DNA of 64,000 nt. Origin: Megascapheus bottae (Eukaryota > Chordata > Mammalia > Rodentia > Geomyidae). Below are positions 23,838 to 36,072 of the stretch, piece after piece (within the stretch, counting starts at the first letter, position 1; each line of letters starts with the position of its first letter). The position numbers and the translations under genes were made by a program. The stretch covers positions 1,539,501 through 1,603,500 of the forward strand of contig JANJXV010000152.1 in assembly GCA_024803745.1 (NCBI GenBank), written 5' to 3'. A model generated the notes under the pieces. The model had not been told where the DNA came from, did not search any database, and saw only the letters and a program-made list of their open reading frames with translations.

Positions 23838-24038
23838 GGAAACCAGTTGGTCACACATGCAATGTTAGCTACTCAGGAGGCTGCGATCTGAAGATTGGAA
23901 GAAAGCCTGTGAAAATCTTATCTCCAATGAAGCATTAATAATGTTAAAAATGGAGTGGTTGGCTTAAGTGATAAATCACTAGCCTTGAGCACAAAAGCTC
24001 AAAGAGCACTAAGTTCAACCCCCAGAAAAAACAGGCAC
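23838..24038 (+). repeat. B1-headed/ID-tailed SINE
   Basis: 'accagttggtcacacatgc' head and 'aagttcaacccccag' tail. Confidence 0.8.
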
Positions 24039-24041
24039 GTA

Positions 24042-24090
<49 letters not shown>
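24039..24090. repeat. (CA)n microsatellite at a SINE tail
   Basis: About 24 CA units directly after the SINE. Confidence 0.95.
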
Positions 24091-24092
<2 letters not shown>

Positions 24093-24696
24093 TTAAATCA
24101 TAGACAATACTAAATAAATATTTGCTGAAATTGTATCAAATACAGCTTGATCCTGTCCATGAGTACGCTATGTTTGGAAAAGTTAAACAAAAGTTATTTT
24201 GTTTGTTGATTCACTTCTGTCTTAGCTGCCCCATTGAACACATTATTCTCACACAGTCTTCATTTTCTTAGAGTTTATCATATGTTGATGGAGTCTATGA
24301 ATATTAGAAAAAAGTCTTAGTTTTTGTTTTCAATAACTCCTCTCTCAATTCTTGCAATATTAAACCTTGTTGCCAAGGAACCAGTTTCGTTTCTAGGGTC
24401 AAAGACCCTCAGGTTGTCTTTATGAATTCTTTTGAACTTGAAAGCTGCCTCTGATGTTGGCTACAGTGTCTGGAGAAAGCCACCAGAGGGACATCTTTGC
24501 CCATTATTTATGTTTGGTTGACCTAGTTGTTCTGTGCTCTTGGGGATCACACGACACATAAAAGGCAATGGCTGTGGTTAGAATGAGCCTAATTCTCATC
24601 TCTCCCAGAATCCTCCCTCCTTGTTCATTTACATGATTGAGATCTTTGGGTCTATATGCTATCCATAATATGAAATGCACAATGTATTTTTGAGGG
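24091..24696. other. Unannotated stretch
   Basis: Nothing recognised. Confidence 0.5.
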
Positions 24697-24909
24697 TCAT
24701 GCGAATTGCACCCTGGACCTGGGCGCTGTCTCTGAGCTCTTTGGTTCAAGGCTACCACTCTGCACTTGATCCAAGCCCTACTTCCCCTTTTCTAGTGATT
24801 AATTGGAGGTACTATCTCACGGTCTTTAGTGCCTAGGCTGGTTTTGAATATTGATACTCAGATCTCAAACTCCTAAGCTGGGATTGCAGGCGTTAGCCAC
24901 CATGCCTGG
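24697..24909 (-). repeat. B1-headed/ID-tailed SINE, antisense
   Basis: 'accctggacctgggcgctgtc' type tail and 'gcgttagccaccatgcctgg' head. Confidence 0.9.
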
Positions 24910-25175
24910 TAAAATGCACACTTTCTAAGCTTTTTTGTCTTAGATTCGTAGTGTATGTTTTAAACACTTCTGTTTCTTCCCTATTAAGAACAAGGAGAAC
25001 AAGTTGTTCTACTTAAAATGGGGAAATCTGAGATCTGCTGGAACAGAATCAGAATATTGGATGTTAAAACAGAATGTTGGTGCTTGCCCTGGGCATAAGA
25101 AGGCAGAAGTTACATTTGGTTGGGCCGTTCCTCAGCTCTGCAATTTTGAGCACAGGGATTCTCCATACTCCTAAT

Positions 25176-25400
25176 TGGGTGCAGTGTCTCATGATTGTAA
25201 CCCTAACTACTCAGGAGGCTGAGATATGAGAATCAAGGTCAAAACCAGCCAAGCAGAAAAGTCTGTGAGACACTTTTTCTCCAAATAACCCACAAAAATT
25301 TGGAAGTGGACCAATGGCTCAAGTGTTAGAGCAATAGCCTTGAGCAAATTGTTACAGGAACAGTCCCCAGGCCTTGAGTTCAAGCCCCAACATACTGACA
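25176..25400 (+). repeat. B1-headed/ID-tailed SINE
   Basis: 'gtgcagtgtctcatgattg' head and 'gagttcaagccccaacatac' end. Confidence 0.85.
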
Positions 25401-25406
25401 TAGGTA

Positions 25407-25429
25407 ACACACACACACACACACACACT
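25407..25429. repeat. (CA)n microsatellite at a SINE tail
   Basis: About 11 CA units after the SINE. Confidence 0.9.
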
Positions 25430-25997
25430 TCTCCATGCCTCACATTGTTTTGCTGAACAAATGATGAGGATAACTGCATTTTCTACCACAATCTGCCATC
25501 TGGTCTTTCACTACTCTTAAATATAGATGTATAGATATTTGCACATTTATGAATCCAGATATTTGTAAAAGAGCACTACTGATAGATCTATTTATCTTTG
25601 AGGGGGTGGCTTTGGTAAGCATTGGAATTATACTCTTCAAATGGGTACATCTGCATGCATGTCAATGACCTGGCCACAGGAGTCAAAATTATATTTAGAT
25701 CCTTCCAATGAAGCAAAAATATTCTCATGAAATATTCTATACCTCAGGCCCTAGATCTATGACGACAAGGACAATGAGTTATTCTACATTTCTATAAATT
25801 AAGTCAAAATGATATCATTTGACTCAAATCTACATTTGAATGTATCTCTTTCTTATTTGAAGTGAACACTGTCCTTTTCTTACAATCTACTGACTTAAAG
25901 AAGGGAAGAGGAAATTGAATTATTACTGTCTTTTAATTTTAGGAAAGAGTTTATATTTTTATACAGTAATTACTTTGTGTTAGAAAATTCATTATAG
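25430..25997. other. Unannotated stretch
   Basis: Nothing recognised. Confidence 0.5.
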
Positions 25998-26278
25998 CCA
26001 ACCACTTGTGGTTCATGCTTATAATCCTAACTACTCAAGGGGTTAAGCTCCAAGGATCAGAGTTCAAAGCCAGCCTGGGTAGGAAAGGCCATGAGACTCT
26101 AATCTCCAATTACCTACCAAACACACATACACACACAAACACACACTTCAAAATGAAACCAAACCAAACCCAACATCTCAGAAGTGGAGCTCTGGTTCAA
26201 TTGGTTGAGAAATAACTTGAGCAATAAAACTCAGGATTAGCACCGAAGCACTGAGTTCAAGGCCTGGAAACAGCACCG
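25998..26278 (+). repeat. B1-headed/ID-tailed SINE split by CA/CCAAA repeats
   Basis: Head 'ccacttgtggttcatgc', tail 'gaagtggagctctggttc'. Between them, at 26119-26175, lies a CA-rich and 'accaaacc' simple-sequence insertion. Confidence 0.8.
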
Positions 26279-26780
26279 AGGAGTATATGTCTGTACCTAC
26301 ATGTATAAATAATATGTAAAGTATGTAGTGTATATGGAATGATAATATAACAATACATATAATTAATATACTATTATTTTAAGATATTATATACTATGTA
26401 ATAATGCATACATATACATAATAATATGTGTAAAATTATATAATAAACATACATCTTATAATATTCATATTCTATGCTATGTAATTATATATGCTATACT
26501 CTACACATTCTATAGTGTATATACAATTATATAGTATATATGACATACTATATAGTAATACATATTATTCATTATGTAATAGATATTATATACTATGTAA
26601 TTTTATAGTGTCTACAAAGTATATTATATATACTATATAGTATGTTATTTGAATTTATTTCAATATAAATCTAGCATAATTATTAATCCACACAGTTAAT
26701 AAAATGGTAATACAATATAATGTAATAATATAACTAAGATAATTGATTTAATATAATTCACAGAAGAATTTATAATAAAT
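26279..26780. repeat. AT-rich simple/degenerate repeat block
   Basis: About 500 bases almost wholly A/T with recurring 'tatatactatgtaat', 'acatactatatagtaa' and similar palindromic words. No gene. May be a degenerate (TA)n-derived minisatellite. Confidence 0.75.
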
Positions 26781-28210
26781 ATAAACACATTATGCATGTT
26801 GTGTATTATTCTGGTTTTGTATGATATGATACTAACACAATCCATTAGTTCCAGGAATGTTTGCACATGTTACTATATAGACACTAATGTCCTATGTGGA
26901 CAAAGATGCTTTTTTCTTAAAATATGTTATCATATACTTGGACACTTTTGTATGGTGTTCTAGGTTTACCCTATTTCCTCAAGCATACTGGGTACTAAGT
27001 GAGCTCAGTGCTAGTAACCTACATTCTTGTCTCTGTATCCTGGGAACCTTTACGTTTGCTGAAGACTTCCCTTTGTGTGTGCAGTTTAAAATTTGTGATT
27101 ACTTGTTTGCTTCTCCAGAGAATTTAAACCTGCTGCTTTCTAGTTTTATTTCAGTATAGCTTTATCAATATAGAGCATATAATACAATACTTATGAAAGT
27201 TATAATCTATAATGTATTTTGTAGAATACGGCATCATCTGGTGGTGAATGCACTATGTTATTTGATAGATTGTGTACATTGCAGTTGTTGGCATGAAATG
27301 TTCTGTCATGTTAAATGAGTCCATTAGATGGAATATGCTATGAACTGCAGCAATGTCGTTTCTGACATTCTACACTTTTTAATCTATTACTGATCTAGAT
27401 GCCTCAAAATCACCACATAGAGTTATGGATCTTGATTTCGGTTTCCTCTTTCTCTTGTGATTTGATGCTCTCTTTAGCATACCTTTGAACACAAAACCTA
27501 TTAAAGATCAGTATATTTCTAGGAAAAAACTGTAATCTTAATTAGTCCCTTTATTCCTTTAGTCATACTTTTCCTGAGATATGATTTGAACAGTTTCACA
27601 TAACAATATTTTTTATTCCTTTATGTCTATGTCTCTTCATGTTTATTTATTTTTAAGATATCCATATCTATTTACAAGTTAAAATGTAATACATTGCTAA
27701 TGTCTACATTGTGGAAATGTCCAGTTGAGGAAATTGATATAAATATTGATAGAAATATGAGCTCCTACTTACCATTCTGTTGTGGTGAAGTTACTTAAAA
27801 CTGAATTCCTTGGAGATTTCCCAGATATTCTTAAATGTGATCATCATTTTTTACTATACATCTGTCAGATCATTTTCTTCTGTATAGCTGAAATTTTGAT
27901 TCCACCAAAGTGTACATCCAGGGCCACTCCATAACATGTATCTTTATATTTAAAGATGGTTTTTCTTTTGTAGCAACAGGAATTAGTCCTTCTCTTCTAG
28001 TTTACTGTCTTTATATTGTAATTATTATATGTAGATAGTTCAACTATAAAGTGATCATTGATCTACAGAGATAACTATGCATGTTCGTATGTTTTCTATT
28101 TGTTTTTTCCTTAGAGAATATGTATAAACTTCTCATGATTTCTGTGCACTCATCACAATTCAGCTGATATTTTGCTGCACATTCATGTAATTATATTTTA
28201 TACTGCAATT
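26781..28210. other. Unannotated AT-rich stretch
   Basis: No repeat family or gene recognised. An open plus-strand frame at 26887-27159 has no recognisable domain. Confidence 0.45.
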
Positions 28211-28403
28211 CTTTTTGCTAGTCCTGGGCTTGATCTCAGGGCCTGAGCACTCTCGTTGGACTACCTCATGGTTAGGCTACATCTCTATCACTTAAGCCTC
28301 AGCACCACATCCAGGTTTTTCTATGAATGTGGTCCAGAGAAATCAAACCTGGATCTTCCTTCATACTAGGCAAGTACTCTACCATTATGCCAAACTCCCG
28401 GCG
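28211..28403 (-). repeat. Dimeric ID-type SINE, antisense
   Basis: 'ttgctagtcctgggcttgatc' to 'gccaaactcccggcg'. Confidence 0.9.
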
Positions 28404-28589
28404 TATTTTTTTGTACTCAGAGATAACGTATATTTTCCTTCTCTAGAAAATTCCTTTAAACAGTTCCTACAGTCCAGAAGCTGGTGATAGAGTCTCTTCA
28501 GTTTACTTTTTTTCATCCTGTATGAATTCATTAATTTTTTATCTTCATGAATGTTTTTTTTTGTTTTTGGGTTGTTGTTTATTTATTTA

Positions 28590-28783
28590 TTTTTGCCAGT
28601 CCTGGACTTGACCTCAGGCCCTGAGCACTGTCCTTGGTCTTTCTCAAGGCTAGAGCTCTCCCACTTGAGCCTCCGCACAACTTCCATCCAGCTTTTTTAT
28701 ATGTATGTGGTACTGAGGAATCGAACCTGGGTCTTCATGCATGCTAGGCAAGCACTCTAACACTAGGCCAAACGCCTGGCCCC
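28590..28783 (-). repeat. Dimeric ID-type SINE, antisense
   Basis: 'tgccagtcctggacttgacc' to 'ccaaacgcctggccccc'. Close to consensus. Confidence 0.95.
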
Positions 28784-29289
28784 CATGAATGTTTTTATTT
28801 TTTTTTCCTGTTCTCCTAGTGCTCCACTGAGCAAATGTAGTAATGGCTTCCTTAAAGTGACTTTACATGAATAATTTCACTGTATTCTTTCTGATGATAT
28901 CTAATTATTCCTTGATATTCCTTACGCAAGCATAATTTTCCTTTGTTTCTGAGGCTTTTTTTTCATTCTCGTGCCTGTAAACACTTTCATTACACTTCTA
29001 AATTTCTAGTGTGCTGTCTTATAAATTTTTTGTCTGAGATTTGTTGAAAATTGTTTCATTTCCATTGAGAAATTATTTCCTTGTTTCATTGTTCATGGTT
29101 ACATTATTTACATGGATATTTTATTTTTTCATTGTCATTGAAGAGTGAATATGTGAAGAGTAGAATGGTATAAGTTCAGATCTCAGATTCACTTTTTTTC
29201 AGTGTAGGAATGTTTGGTTTTGTACAGTTCTGAAGTCGTCAGGAATTTGGGAAATCTGTTTTATGGCAGAACATTGGCAAAGCCCCAAT
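28784..29289. other. Unannotated stretch
   Basis: T-rich. Nothing recognised. Confidence 0.5.
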
Positions 29290-29472
29290 TTTTCAAGTCA
29301 ATACTGTGGCCTAAGTGGTTGAATGTTTGCTCTCTAACACTACTTCAATTCTTGGTACCACATACACAGATAAAAAGCAGGAAGTGGTTCTGTGACTCCA
29401 GTGGTAGAGCACTAGCCTTAAGAAAACCCAAGACAGTGTTCAGGCCCTACGTTCAAGCCCCAGGAATGGCAA
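29290..29472 (+). repeat. Dimeric ID-type SINE
   Basis: First unit diverged ('ggcctaagtggttgaatg'), second clear ('ggtagagcactagcctta'). Ends in (AAAAC)-like tail. Confidence 0.85.
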
Positions 29473-29621
29473 AAACAAAACATGCCAAAACAAAACAAAA
29501 ACCCCAATATTTCCATCTGGATACTTTATCCTTTTCTCCCGAATCTCAGAAGAAGTCAGGGAATTTTAACTCTTTGTCAGGGTGACATGGCACAGAATTT
29601 TTCTTCATGTTCAGTTTTCAG

Positions 29622-29830
29622 TATGGTGGCTCATGTAATCCAAGCAACTCAGGAGTCTGAGATGTGCGAAGTGTGGTTTAAAGCCAGCCCAAGTACAAAA
29701 GTCCATGAGACTCCTATCTCCAATTAGCTACCAGAAAACTAGAAGTGGTGCTGTGGCTCAAAGTGGTAGAGCAATAGCCTTGAGCTGAAGTTGAGGCCCA
29801 GAGTTCAAGCCCCACGACTAAAAGACAAAA
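29622..29830 (+). repeat. B1-headed/ID-tailed SINE
   Basis: 'tatggtggctcatgtaatcc' head and 'gttcaagccccacgac' end. Confidence 0.9.
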
Positions 29831-30620
29831 GAAAAACCCAAACAAAAGAAGGCTATTTTTCCTTTAACCAAAGGGCTGTTAAAGTATATATGCTGTAATC
29901 TTTAAGAAAATGTAAGATTTTAAGTCCCTTTTTTGAAATTCAATGTAAACTCAGTATCAAACCTTATTCCATAAACACAGTATTTTTTCTACTTGAAATG
30001 TGAAGATCTTTTTCATTCTAAGGAATCAGGAGATTTGAATAAAATGTTCTCAGTAAAGTCGTGAATGCAATTTTACCATAACTACAATGTTTGAGACAAG
30101 TGCAATCTATTTGCATTACCGTCCTTACTACTGCATTATGACCAATTTCCTACCAAAGTTCCTTCTATTTTGAAGAGCCTTTTCATGTCTCTCTTCAAGG
30201 AAGTCAGTGTTTCAGCTTTGCTATCAAATTGGGGTAAGGAGAGAAAATACAGGCCACATGTTCATTTCAAACTACAGGGAGAAGAATTGAGGCAAAATAA
30301 TGAGCTTATGAAAGACTAAGCGTATGTCTTGTACGATTCTGATAGAATTATGCTACAATGTAGTATTTTTTCCACATTATAAATGTGATTGCTAATTTCA
30401 TTTTACTTGGCTACTTAAATTTCCTATTTCAAAGAATTTTGTTTGATCTTTATCTGAAAAAGATCCTTGCTTGTCATATTTTTTCTTTTAATCAAGAGAA
30501 GACTAGGAATGTGAAGGCCAATAGGATCCAAGGATTGTCATATGAACTCAAATGTGAAAGACTTAGTGAAAGATTTGCCCCACCCTAGATGATGCCTGAA
30601 AGTCCACTTCAAGTGTTCCT
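29831..30620. other. Unannotated stretch
   Basis: AT-rich. Nothing recognised. Confidence 0.5.
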
Positions 30621-30621
30621 A

Positions 30622-30622
<1 letters not shown>

Positions 30623-30677
<55 letters not shown>

Positions 30678-30684
30678 TGTAGAT
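30623..30684. repeat. (TG)n microsatellite
   Basis: About 25 TG units at the ID-like tail side of an antisense SINE, so again a SINE-tail repeat. Confidence 0.95.
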
Positions 30685-30691
30685 GTGTGTA

Positions 30692-30876
30692 GCGGTCATT
30701 GGGCCTGGGTCCTGTCTCTGAGCATTTGCATTCTGAGGTTATCATTCTGCCACCTGTGCCACAGCTCCACTTGTAGTTTGGGGATTGGTGATGGTGAATT
30801 GTACTTGAGGGTCTCATGGACTTTCCTGCCTAACCTGGCTCTATAATCCTCAGATCTCAGCCTCCTCAGTAGACAG
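30692..30876 (-). repeat. B1-headed/ID-tailed SINE, antisense
   Basis: 'cattgggcctgggtcctgtc' to 'gatctcagcctcctcagtag'. The extreme head is missing. Confidence 0.85.
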
Positions 30877-31310
30877 GATAATAGATAATTCTTGTTTTTC
30901 TCCCCAGTATATTTGCTGTGAATTGTATTTGATCTTGGTTTTCTGCATCTAAAAGAGTTGTTCCTTTTTTTCTTTACTTTTTCTTGTATGTTTGAGAAGA
31001 TATTTTCTATATCCTTTCAGCAAGAATTATAATGTTAAAGTATGTGACATCATTCAACCATGATGGTAATGGAGTTTCACTCTCATTTTGTGAAAATAAG
31101 GTGATCAGAAGCTTGTGGACATCATCCTGATGAAAGGAGACTCAATCCAGCCATACATCTGCCCTTTTCTGTGAATGTATAAATGCATAAAATACTATGT
31201 GTATTAAAGATGTACTTCCGCGAAATATTTGCTACCCCTGTGAGTGGCCTTCACATCTCATTAATTTCCATTTCAGGGAGTAGAAACACTTTACATGCCC
31301 TCTCGAATTC
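30877..31310. other. Unannotated stretch
   Basis: Nothing recognised. Confidence 0.5.
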
Positions 31311-31497
31311 TTTGCCAGACTTGAGGCCTGAATTCAGGTCCTGAGTGCTGTCCTTGGGCTTTCTCAAGGCTAGAACTCTACCACTTGTGCCACAGCACCA
31401 TTTCTGGCATATTTTGTGTATGTGGTACCGAGGAATCACACCCAGGTCTTTGTGTATGCTAGGCAAGCATTTTAACACTAGGCCAAACTCTTGGCCT
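31311..31497 (-). repeat. Dimeric ID-type SINE, antisense
   Basis: 'tttgccagacttgaggcctg' to 'ccaaactcttggcctg'. Confidence 0.9.
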
Positions 31498-32248
31498 GTC
31501 TGCTTGATTTGTATGCTTATTATCACTATTGTGAACACCACAGCTTCTATCTACAATGGGTGTAACATTTGCACACCATGGATGGGATGTCTCTTTTTCC
31601 TTACTCAGATTTGATAACCTGCTCTCCTTCCTGATGGTGAACATACACTCTGACTTCTGCACAGTTAATACTGGGGAGTTTGTATATTGTGATAATTTGT
31701 AACTGGATTGCTATTGAATGTGTAAGCATTGTTTAACTCAACAATAACAAACCAACCCTATTGATAAAATTAAGGAGAAATAAAAAAATGAGCTTCAAAG
31801 AAACAAAGAGTTTCTCAATCTCTTATAAAATATTAACAATTTAGAAGTATTTGCTCAGTACTATCCCTTTTAAAACGAATATAAGCACAGTGAGTTTTAG
31901 CCAATACATTGTTATACTTCCAATTTAAAACTAAAGTAGTAGAATTCCACTCTCAGTAAGTGATTGTCAGTACATAATCACTCACTTATAAGAAACATAA
32001 ATTTAAAAAGGTAAAATAAAAATGAACAGGAAGGATGGCCATTATGTGACACTATGTCTTAAATAGTTATGTTTCTTTAAACATGTACACAGCCCAATAA
32101 TTCACTCTATTTAAAATAATGAATAATGCATTTCAGGAAAAGAAGGTAATAGAAATGTAGCATTGTAATAATCATCAGATAACCGAGTACATATCTAATA
32201 TATGTATGTTCAGTATTTTAAGAATAATTAAAAAGAGATTTGTAATAG
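31498..32248. other. Unannotated stretch
   Basis: AT-rich. Nothing recognised. Confidence 0.5.
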
Positions 32249-32612
32249 AACAAAACCTAGATACATAAGGCCCTATAGTATGACACTAAATGAAAGGAAC
32301 TCTGGAATGTAGAAATAAAGGCACATAATGAGTGATTGTTTCCTTAATGTACTATGTTATCTCTCATCTCTTTTGCTGTCCCTTGGTTATCTCATATTTT
32401 TACACTTTGTTATCTGATATATTGGATATATTTGTATTTGGTTACTTGAAATTGGATAGGGAAGGGGGGAAAACAAGATGAGGGGTTGTGGTGGTGGGAA
32501 GGGAAATGGGGACCAAGACATGAGAAAGGGTATCAATGTATGTGAATTAATGCACTTTGCACCTTCTATCTGGTGAATGTAATATAACCCTTCTATTAAT
32601 TATAATAAAAGT
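32249..32612 (+). repeat. L1 3'UTR fragment
   Basis: 'aatagaacaaaacctagatac' through 'gcaccttctatctggtgaat' type end and 'taattataataaaagtatagg'. 5'-truncated inside the 3'UTR. Confidence 0.9.
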
Positions 32613-33079
32613 ATAGGAAAAATAATTACACAAGGATATGTTGAAAAGCATATCCAGCAATGTATAAGCAAACTTAGGAATCTATATTTTTCTTCAGCTA
32701 TTGCTTCATAAATCTAATACATTGTGAAATACATTAGAAGTATATTTTTTGTAGGATATATAAGCAATACTGACATTCTAAAACAATATAGAAAAAGAAG
32801 CCTTATAGAAAACTATACAGAAGAAATAGGAGGAGGAAAAAGAGGGGAAAAAAGAGAGATGGAAGGGAGGATGGGGAAGGTAGGTTGATTCAAACAAACA
32901 GATTTATAAATACTGCAAAAAGAAGATGTTGGAATAGGAAGTATTAAATAAACTGCAGCAATGAGTATAAGAAGTCATGGAACATGGTAATAGGAAAATA
33001 TCATCGAAATGTATTTGAGGACTAAGCAACATATTGATATGAATGCAGGAAGTTAATGTACTTTAAAATTTAGTTCCTA
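32613..33079. other. Unannotated stretch
   Basis: Contains a purine-rich patch (32820-32885) and otherwise nothing recognised. Confidence 0.5.
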
Positions 33080-33282
33080 GGCACTCAAAGAGCTGGGATC
33101 AGATTAACATAGTTGGAAACCAACCTGGACAAGAAACCTCATGAGAATGTTATCTTCAGTTAACCAGCAAAGAGCCAACAGTGAAGCTATGGCTTAAGAG
33201 GTAAAGCACTTAGCTTTGAACAAAAATACTCAGTGACAGTACCCAAACTTTAAGTTGAAGCCCCAGAACTGACACAAAATAA
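33080..33282 (+). repeat. B1-headed/ID-tailed SINE, diverged
   Basis: 'gttaaccagcaaagagcc' and 'gaagccccagaactgac'. Confidence 0.75.
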
Positions 33283-33349
33283 CAAATTTTAGACAAGTTA
33301 TTAATAAAGCAATATAAGAAAACAAGTCAGAAGTGAAAATATATTAGTG

Positions 33350-33550
33350 AAGCTGGTTGTGGTGGCTTATGCCTATAATCCTAGCTACTCAGGAGGCTGA
33401 GATCTGAGGATCAAGCTTCAAAGCAGCCCGGAAACAAAAGGACCTGAGACTCTTATCTCCAATTAAACTCTAGAAAATGGGAAGTGGGACTTGGATAAGG
33501 GGAATGTGGTATCCTAGAGCTGTAGAGCTCAGGGACAGTGGCCAGTCAGA
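33350..33550 (+). repeat. B1-headed/ID-tailed SINE
   Basis: 'agctggttgtggtggcttatg' type head; tail 'gtagagctcagggacagtg'. Confidence 0.9.
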
Positions 33551-33563
33551 GGTCAATATTAAA

Positions 33564-33572
33564 CACGCACAT

Positions 33573-33612
<40 letters not shown>

Positions 33613-33648
33613 ACACACACCCACAAACACACACTCACATACACACAA
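33564..33648. repeat. (CA)n microsatellite at a SINE tail
   Basis: CA array with CC and AA interruptions close to the SINE end. Confidence 0.95.
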
Positions 33649-33869
33649 AATATAATAGAGAAGATAAAAGGAGATGGAAGGTTAAATAAAGAGAAAATAG
33701 AAAGAACCCAAAAATTCAGAATAAAAATCAAATTTACCTGGCTGTGGCTACTACTTGTGACTGTACCATTACCAGAGAAATGAATGTCACTCATATGTTG
33801 AAGCGATTCCAAGAACACAAATGAGTATATTTGGTCAAATATTTAAATTTCAGCTTAAGATGGCCTATT

Positions 33870-34780
33870 TATTTGAAGATCTCTTCTGTCCCAGAAGTCA
33901 TGCAGAGAATTTCTATCTGGCCTTAACAAAATGATGTGCACTTGGGGGCAAAGATTCAGCCCAGAAGCCCAGCACTGGAGGGCAAGATACAGAAGACCTC
34001 TACAGCCACCATGACTTTCCCTATGGCACTGTGGTAAATAGGCAGGAAAGTGAGCCAGACACTATAGATCAACAGCTTTCTGAAGGTGAGGAACTTGACT
34101 TCATTGAAGGTGTTAGGCAGGTTCCTGGTAAAGAAAGCCACAGTGAAGCTGGCCAAGTCCATGGAGCCAGGTATCCCAAGACACAATAGAAAGCAGTGAG
34201 GGAGTCCTTGCCACATAACATGATGAGGTGACCATGTTCAGAGTATTCATCTGTGTGAATGAAGGGAGGAGAGGTTCCCAGCCAAATCCCATAGAGAGGC
34301 ACCTAGATCAGGGTGCAGATGGGAGTTATGAAGTTAGGAGCGCCTGATACCTGTAGCCACCTCATCCTTCTTGCTGGAAGAGTGACCTTGAAGGCCAGAA
34401 GAACAGTTACAGTTTTGGCCTAGACAGCAGAAACAGCTACAGTGAACACAATTCCAAATATAGTTTGGTGTAGAATGCAGGTGACTGTGTTGGGATGGCT
34501 ATAAAGAGCAAGGGACAGAGAAAGCAGAAGATGAAGGAGATGAGCAGGATGAAGCTGAGAGCCTGGTCATTAGCCTTGACAATGGAAGTGTTCTTATATT
34601 TCACAAACACCCCAAGAACAACTGCTGTGAGTGTAGATAAAGAGCCATGCAAGCCAAGGCCACCCCCAAGGGTTCTCCATAGGAAGGAAACTTGCAGCTC
34701 TTAGGAAGCACTGATTCCTCTCTGTGTTGGCATACTGTGTTGGCATACTATGTTGGCATTTCACACACTGCTCCAAATCT
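33870..34780 (-). pseudogene. V2R pseudogene, terminal exon (linker and seven-transmembrane domain)
   Basis: V2Rs are vomeronasal class C GPCRs; this last exon codes the end of the cysteine-rich linker and all seven membrane helices. Reading the minus strand: EQCVKC and QYANTERNQ linker; VLGVFVKYKNTSIVKANDQALS followed by FCFLCPLLFI (TM2/3 region) near 34500-34600; GIWLGTSPPF and GKDSLTAFYCVLGYL near 34150-34290; ARNLP-type segment (here TRNLPNTFNEVKFLTF), TFLPIYHS and GKVMVAVEVF near 33980-34130. These are spread over several frames. A codon equivalent to the Cys after SSAGLLG is TGA at about 33956, and a 13-base unit is repeated near 34722-34757. An AG acceptor precedes the exon near 34781. 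Clearly non-functional. Same strand as the exons at 36.07-36.20 and 47.87-48.29 kb. Confidence 0.9.
34722..34757. repeat. 13-base tandem repeat (about 2.7 units) in the V2R exon
   Basis: 'tgtgttggcatac' is repeated with little change. Because 13 is not a multiple of 3, it breaks the receptor frame in the linker. Confidence 0.85.
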
Positions 34781-35098
34781 CATAAGAAAAACATATTCTC
34801 ATTAGTCCCTTTTCAGTACATAAAAAGCAAATATTCTGACATGTGAAAATTTAGTAGCATAAAGTAAATATTACCAGATATGCTCAGTATTACTTTTATG
34901 CATTCTTCATGTTCTTACAGGAATACTTACATTCTCATATTTTAGTCTGAGTGAAACTCTTAATTGCCAATGATGATTGTTCACATTATTTATTGCCATT
35001 TTTAATACCCTACAAATTATTTCATTTCTTCTTCATGCTGACAAAACTCTCAGACTTATGTACACAAGTCCAACCCTCATTCAAAATTTTATATTTGG
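34781..35098. other. Unannotated stretch, probable V2R intron
   Basis: AT-rich. Lies between the 7TM exon and the upstream cysteine-rich exon of the same pseudogene. Confidence 0.5.
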
Positions 35099-35287
35099 GG
35101 GCCAGGAGTGTTGCCTAGTGGAATAGTGCCTGCCAAATATGCATTAAGCTCTGGGATTGATTCCTTAGGACCACATACACAGAAAATGATGGAAGTGGTG
35201 CTGTGGCTAACTTGGTAGAAAACTAGCCTCCTGAAACTCAAGGACACTGCCCAGTCCATGAGTTCAAGGGCCAGCACTTCCAAAAAA
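35099..35287 (+). repeat. Dimeric ID-type SINE
   Basis: 'ggccaggagtgttgcctagtgg' type head to 'gggccagcacttcc'. Confidence 0.9.
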
Positions 35288-35482
35288 GAAACATTTGTGG
35301 AGTAACCTTGCAAGTACCTGTATGTCTCTGAAGCACACTGTGGTCCTTCCTTTTAGTTGGTATGTTTGTCTGTTCTATTCATCTGTACGGGAAGAGATAA
35401 TCAAATCACTCTTTGAAGATATAAAGTCATGCTATACACAATACTTGTGGCAGATTCTGATCCTTTTTTAAATTTTTTTTCC

Positions 35483-35663
35483 TTCCTGAGGTCTGAACCC
35501 AGGGCCTGAGCACTGTCCTTGGGCTTTCCTTAAGGCTGGAGCTCTACCATTTGAGCCACAGTACCAGTTCCAGCCTTTCTATGTGTGTGGTACCAAGGAA
35601 TTGAACCTGGGTCTTTGTGCATGGTAGGCAAGCACTCTACCACTAGGCCAAACAGCCGACCCT
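35483..35663 (-). repeat. Dimeric ID-type SINE, antisense
   Basis: 'aggtctgaacccagggcctg' to 'ccaaacagccgaccc'. Confidence 0.9.
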
Positions 35664-36072
35664 GTGTCTGATCCTTAAATCAACCCAACCCAGAGCACTT
35701 GCTCTGCTTCCCCAAGATTTCTAAGTAATAGGAAGTAAAAATGTGCAAAAATCTGTGTTTTCTTTGTAGTTCAAAGGTAATATTGAAGATATAGATCTTG
35801 TTCTTAAAAATTCTTTGCATGTAATGGGATAGAATTTAAAGTTACAGTACTGAGTAGTTGAGTAAACATATATTCAGCAGACCAGAAAAAATGCTACATG
35901 TAAATCAGAGCCCAAGTCTTTTTCCCCCCGAAGAGAAGTAGCAACCACTGTCACAATTAAATTACTAAGTGAAGGAGGAAGAATTTGAATCTGCAATTCT
36001 GCATTTGTAATGACTTGCATGGATGAGGATACTAGGAGCCAGTATGAATTTCCCCGTAAGACATGAGCTTAC
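35664..36072. other. Unannotated stretch, probable V2R intron
   Basis: No repeat recognised. Lies between two exons of the V2R pseudogene. Confidence 0.5.
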
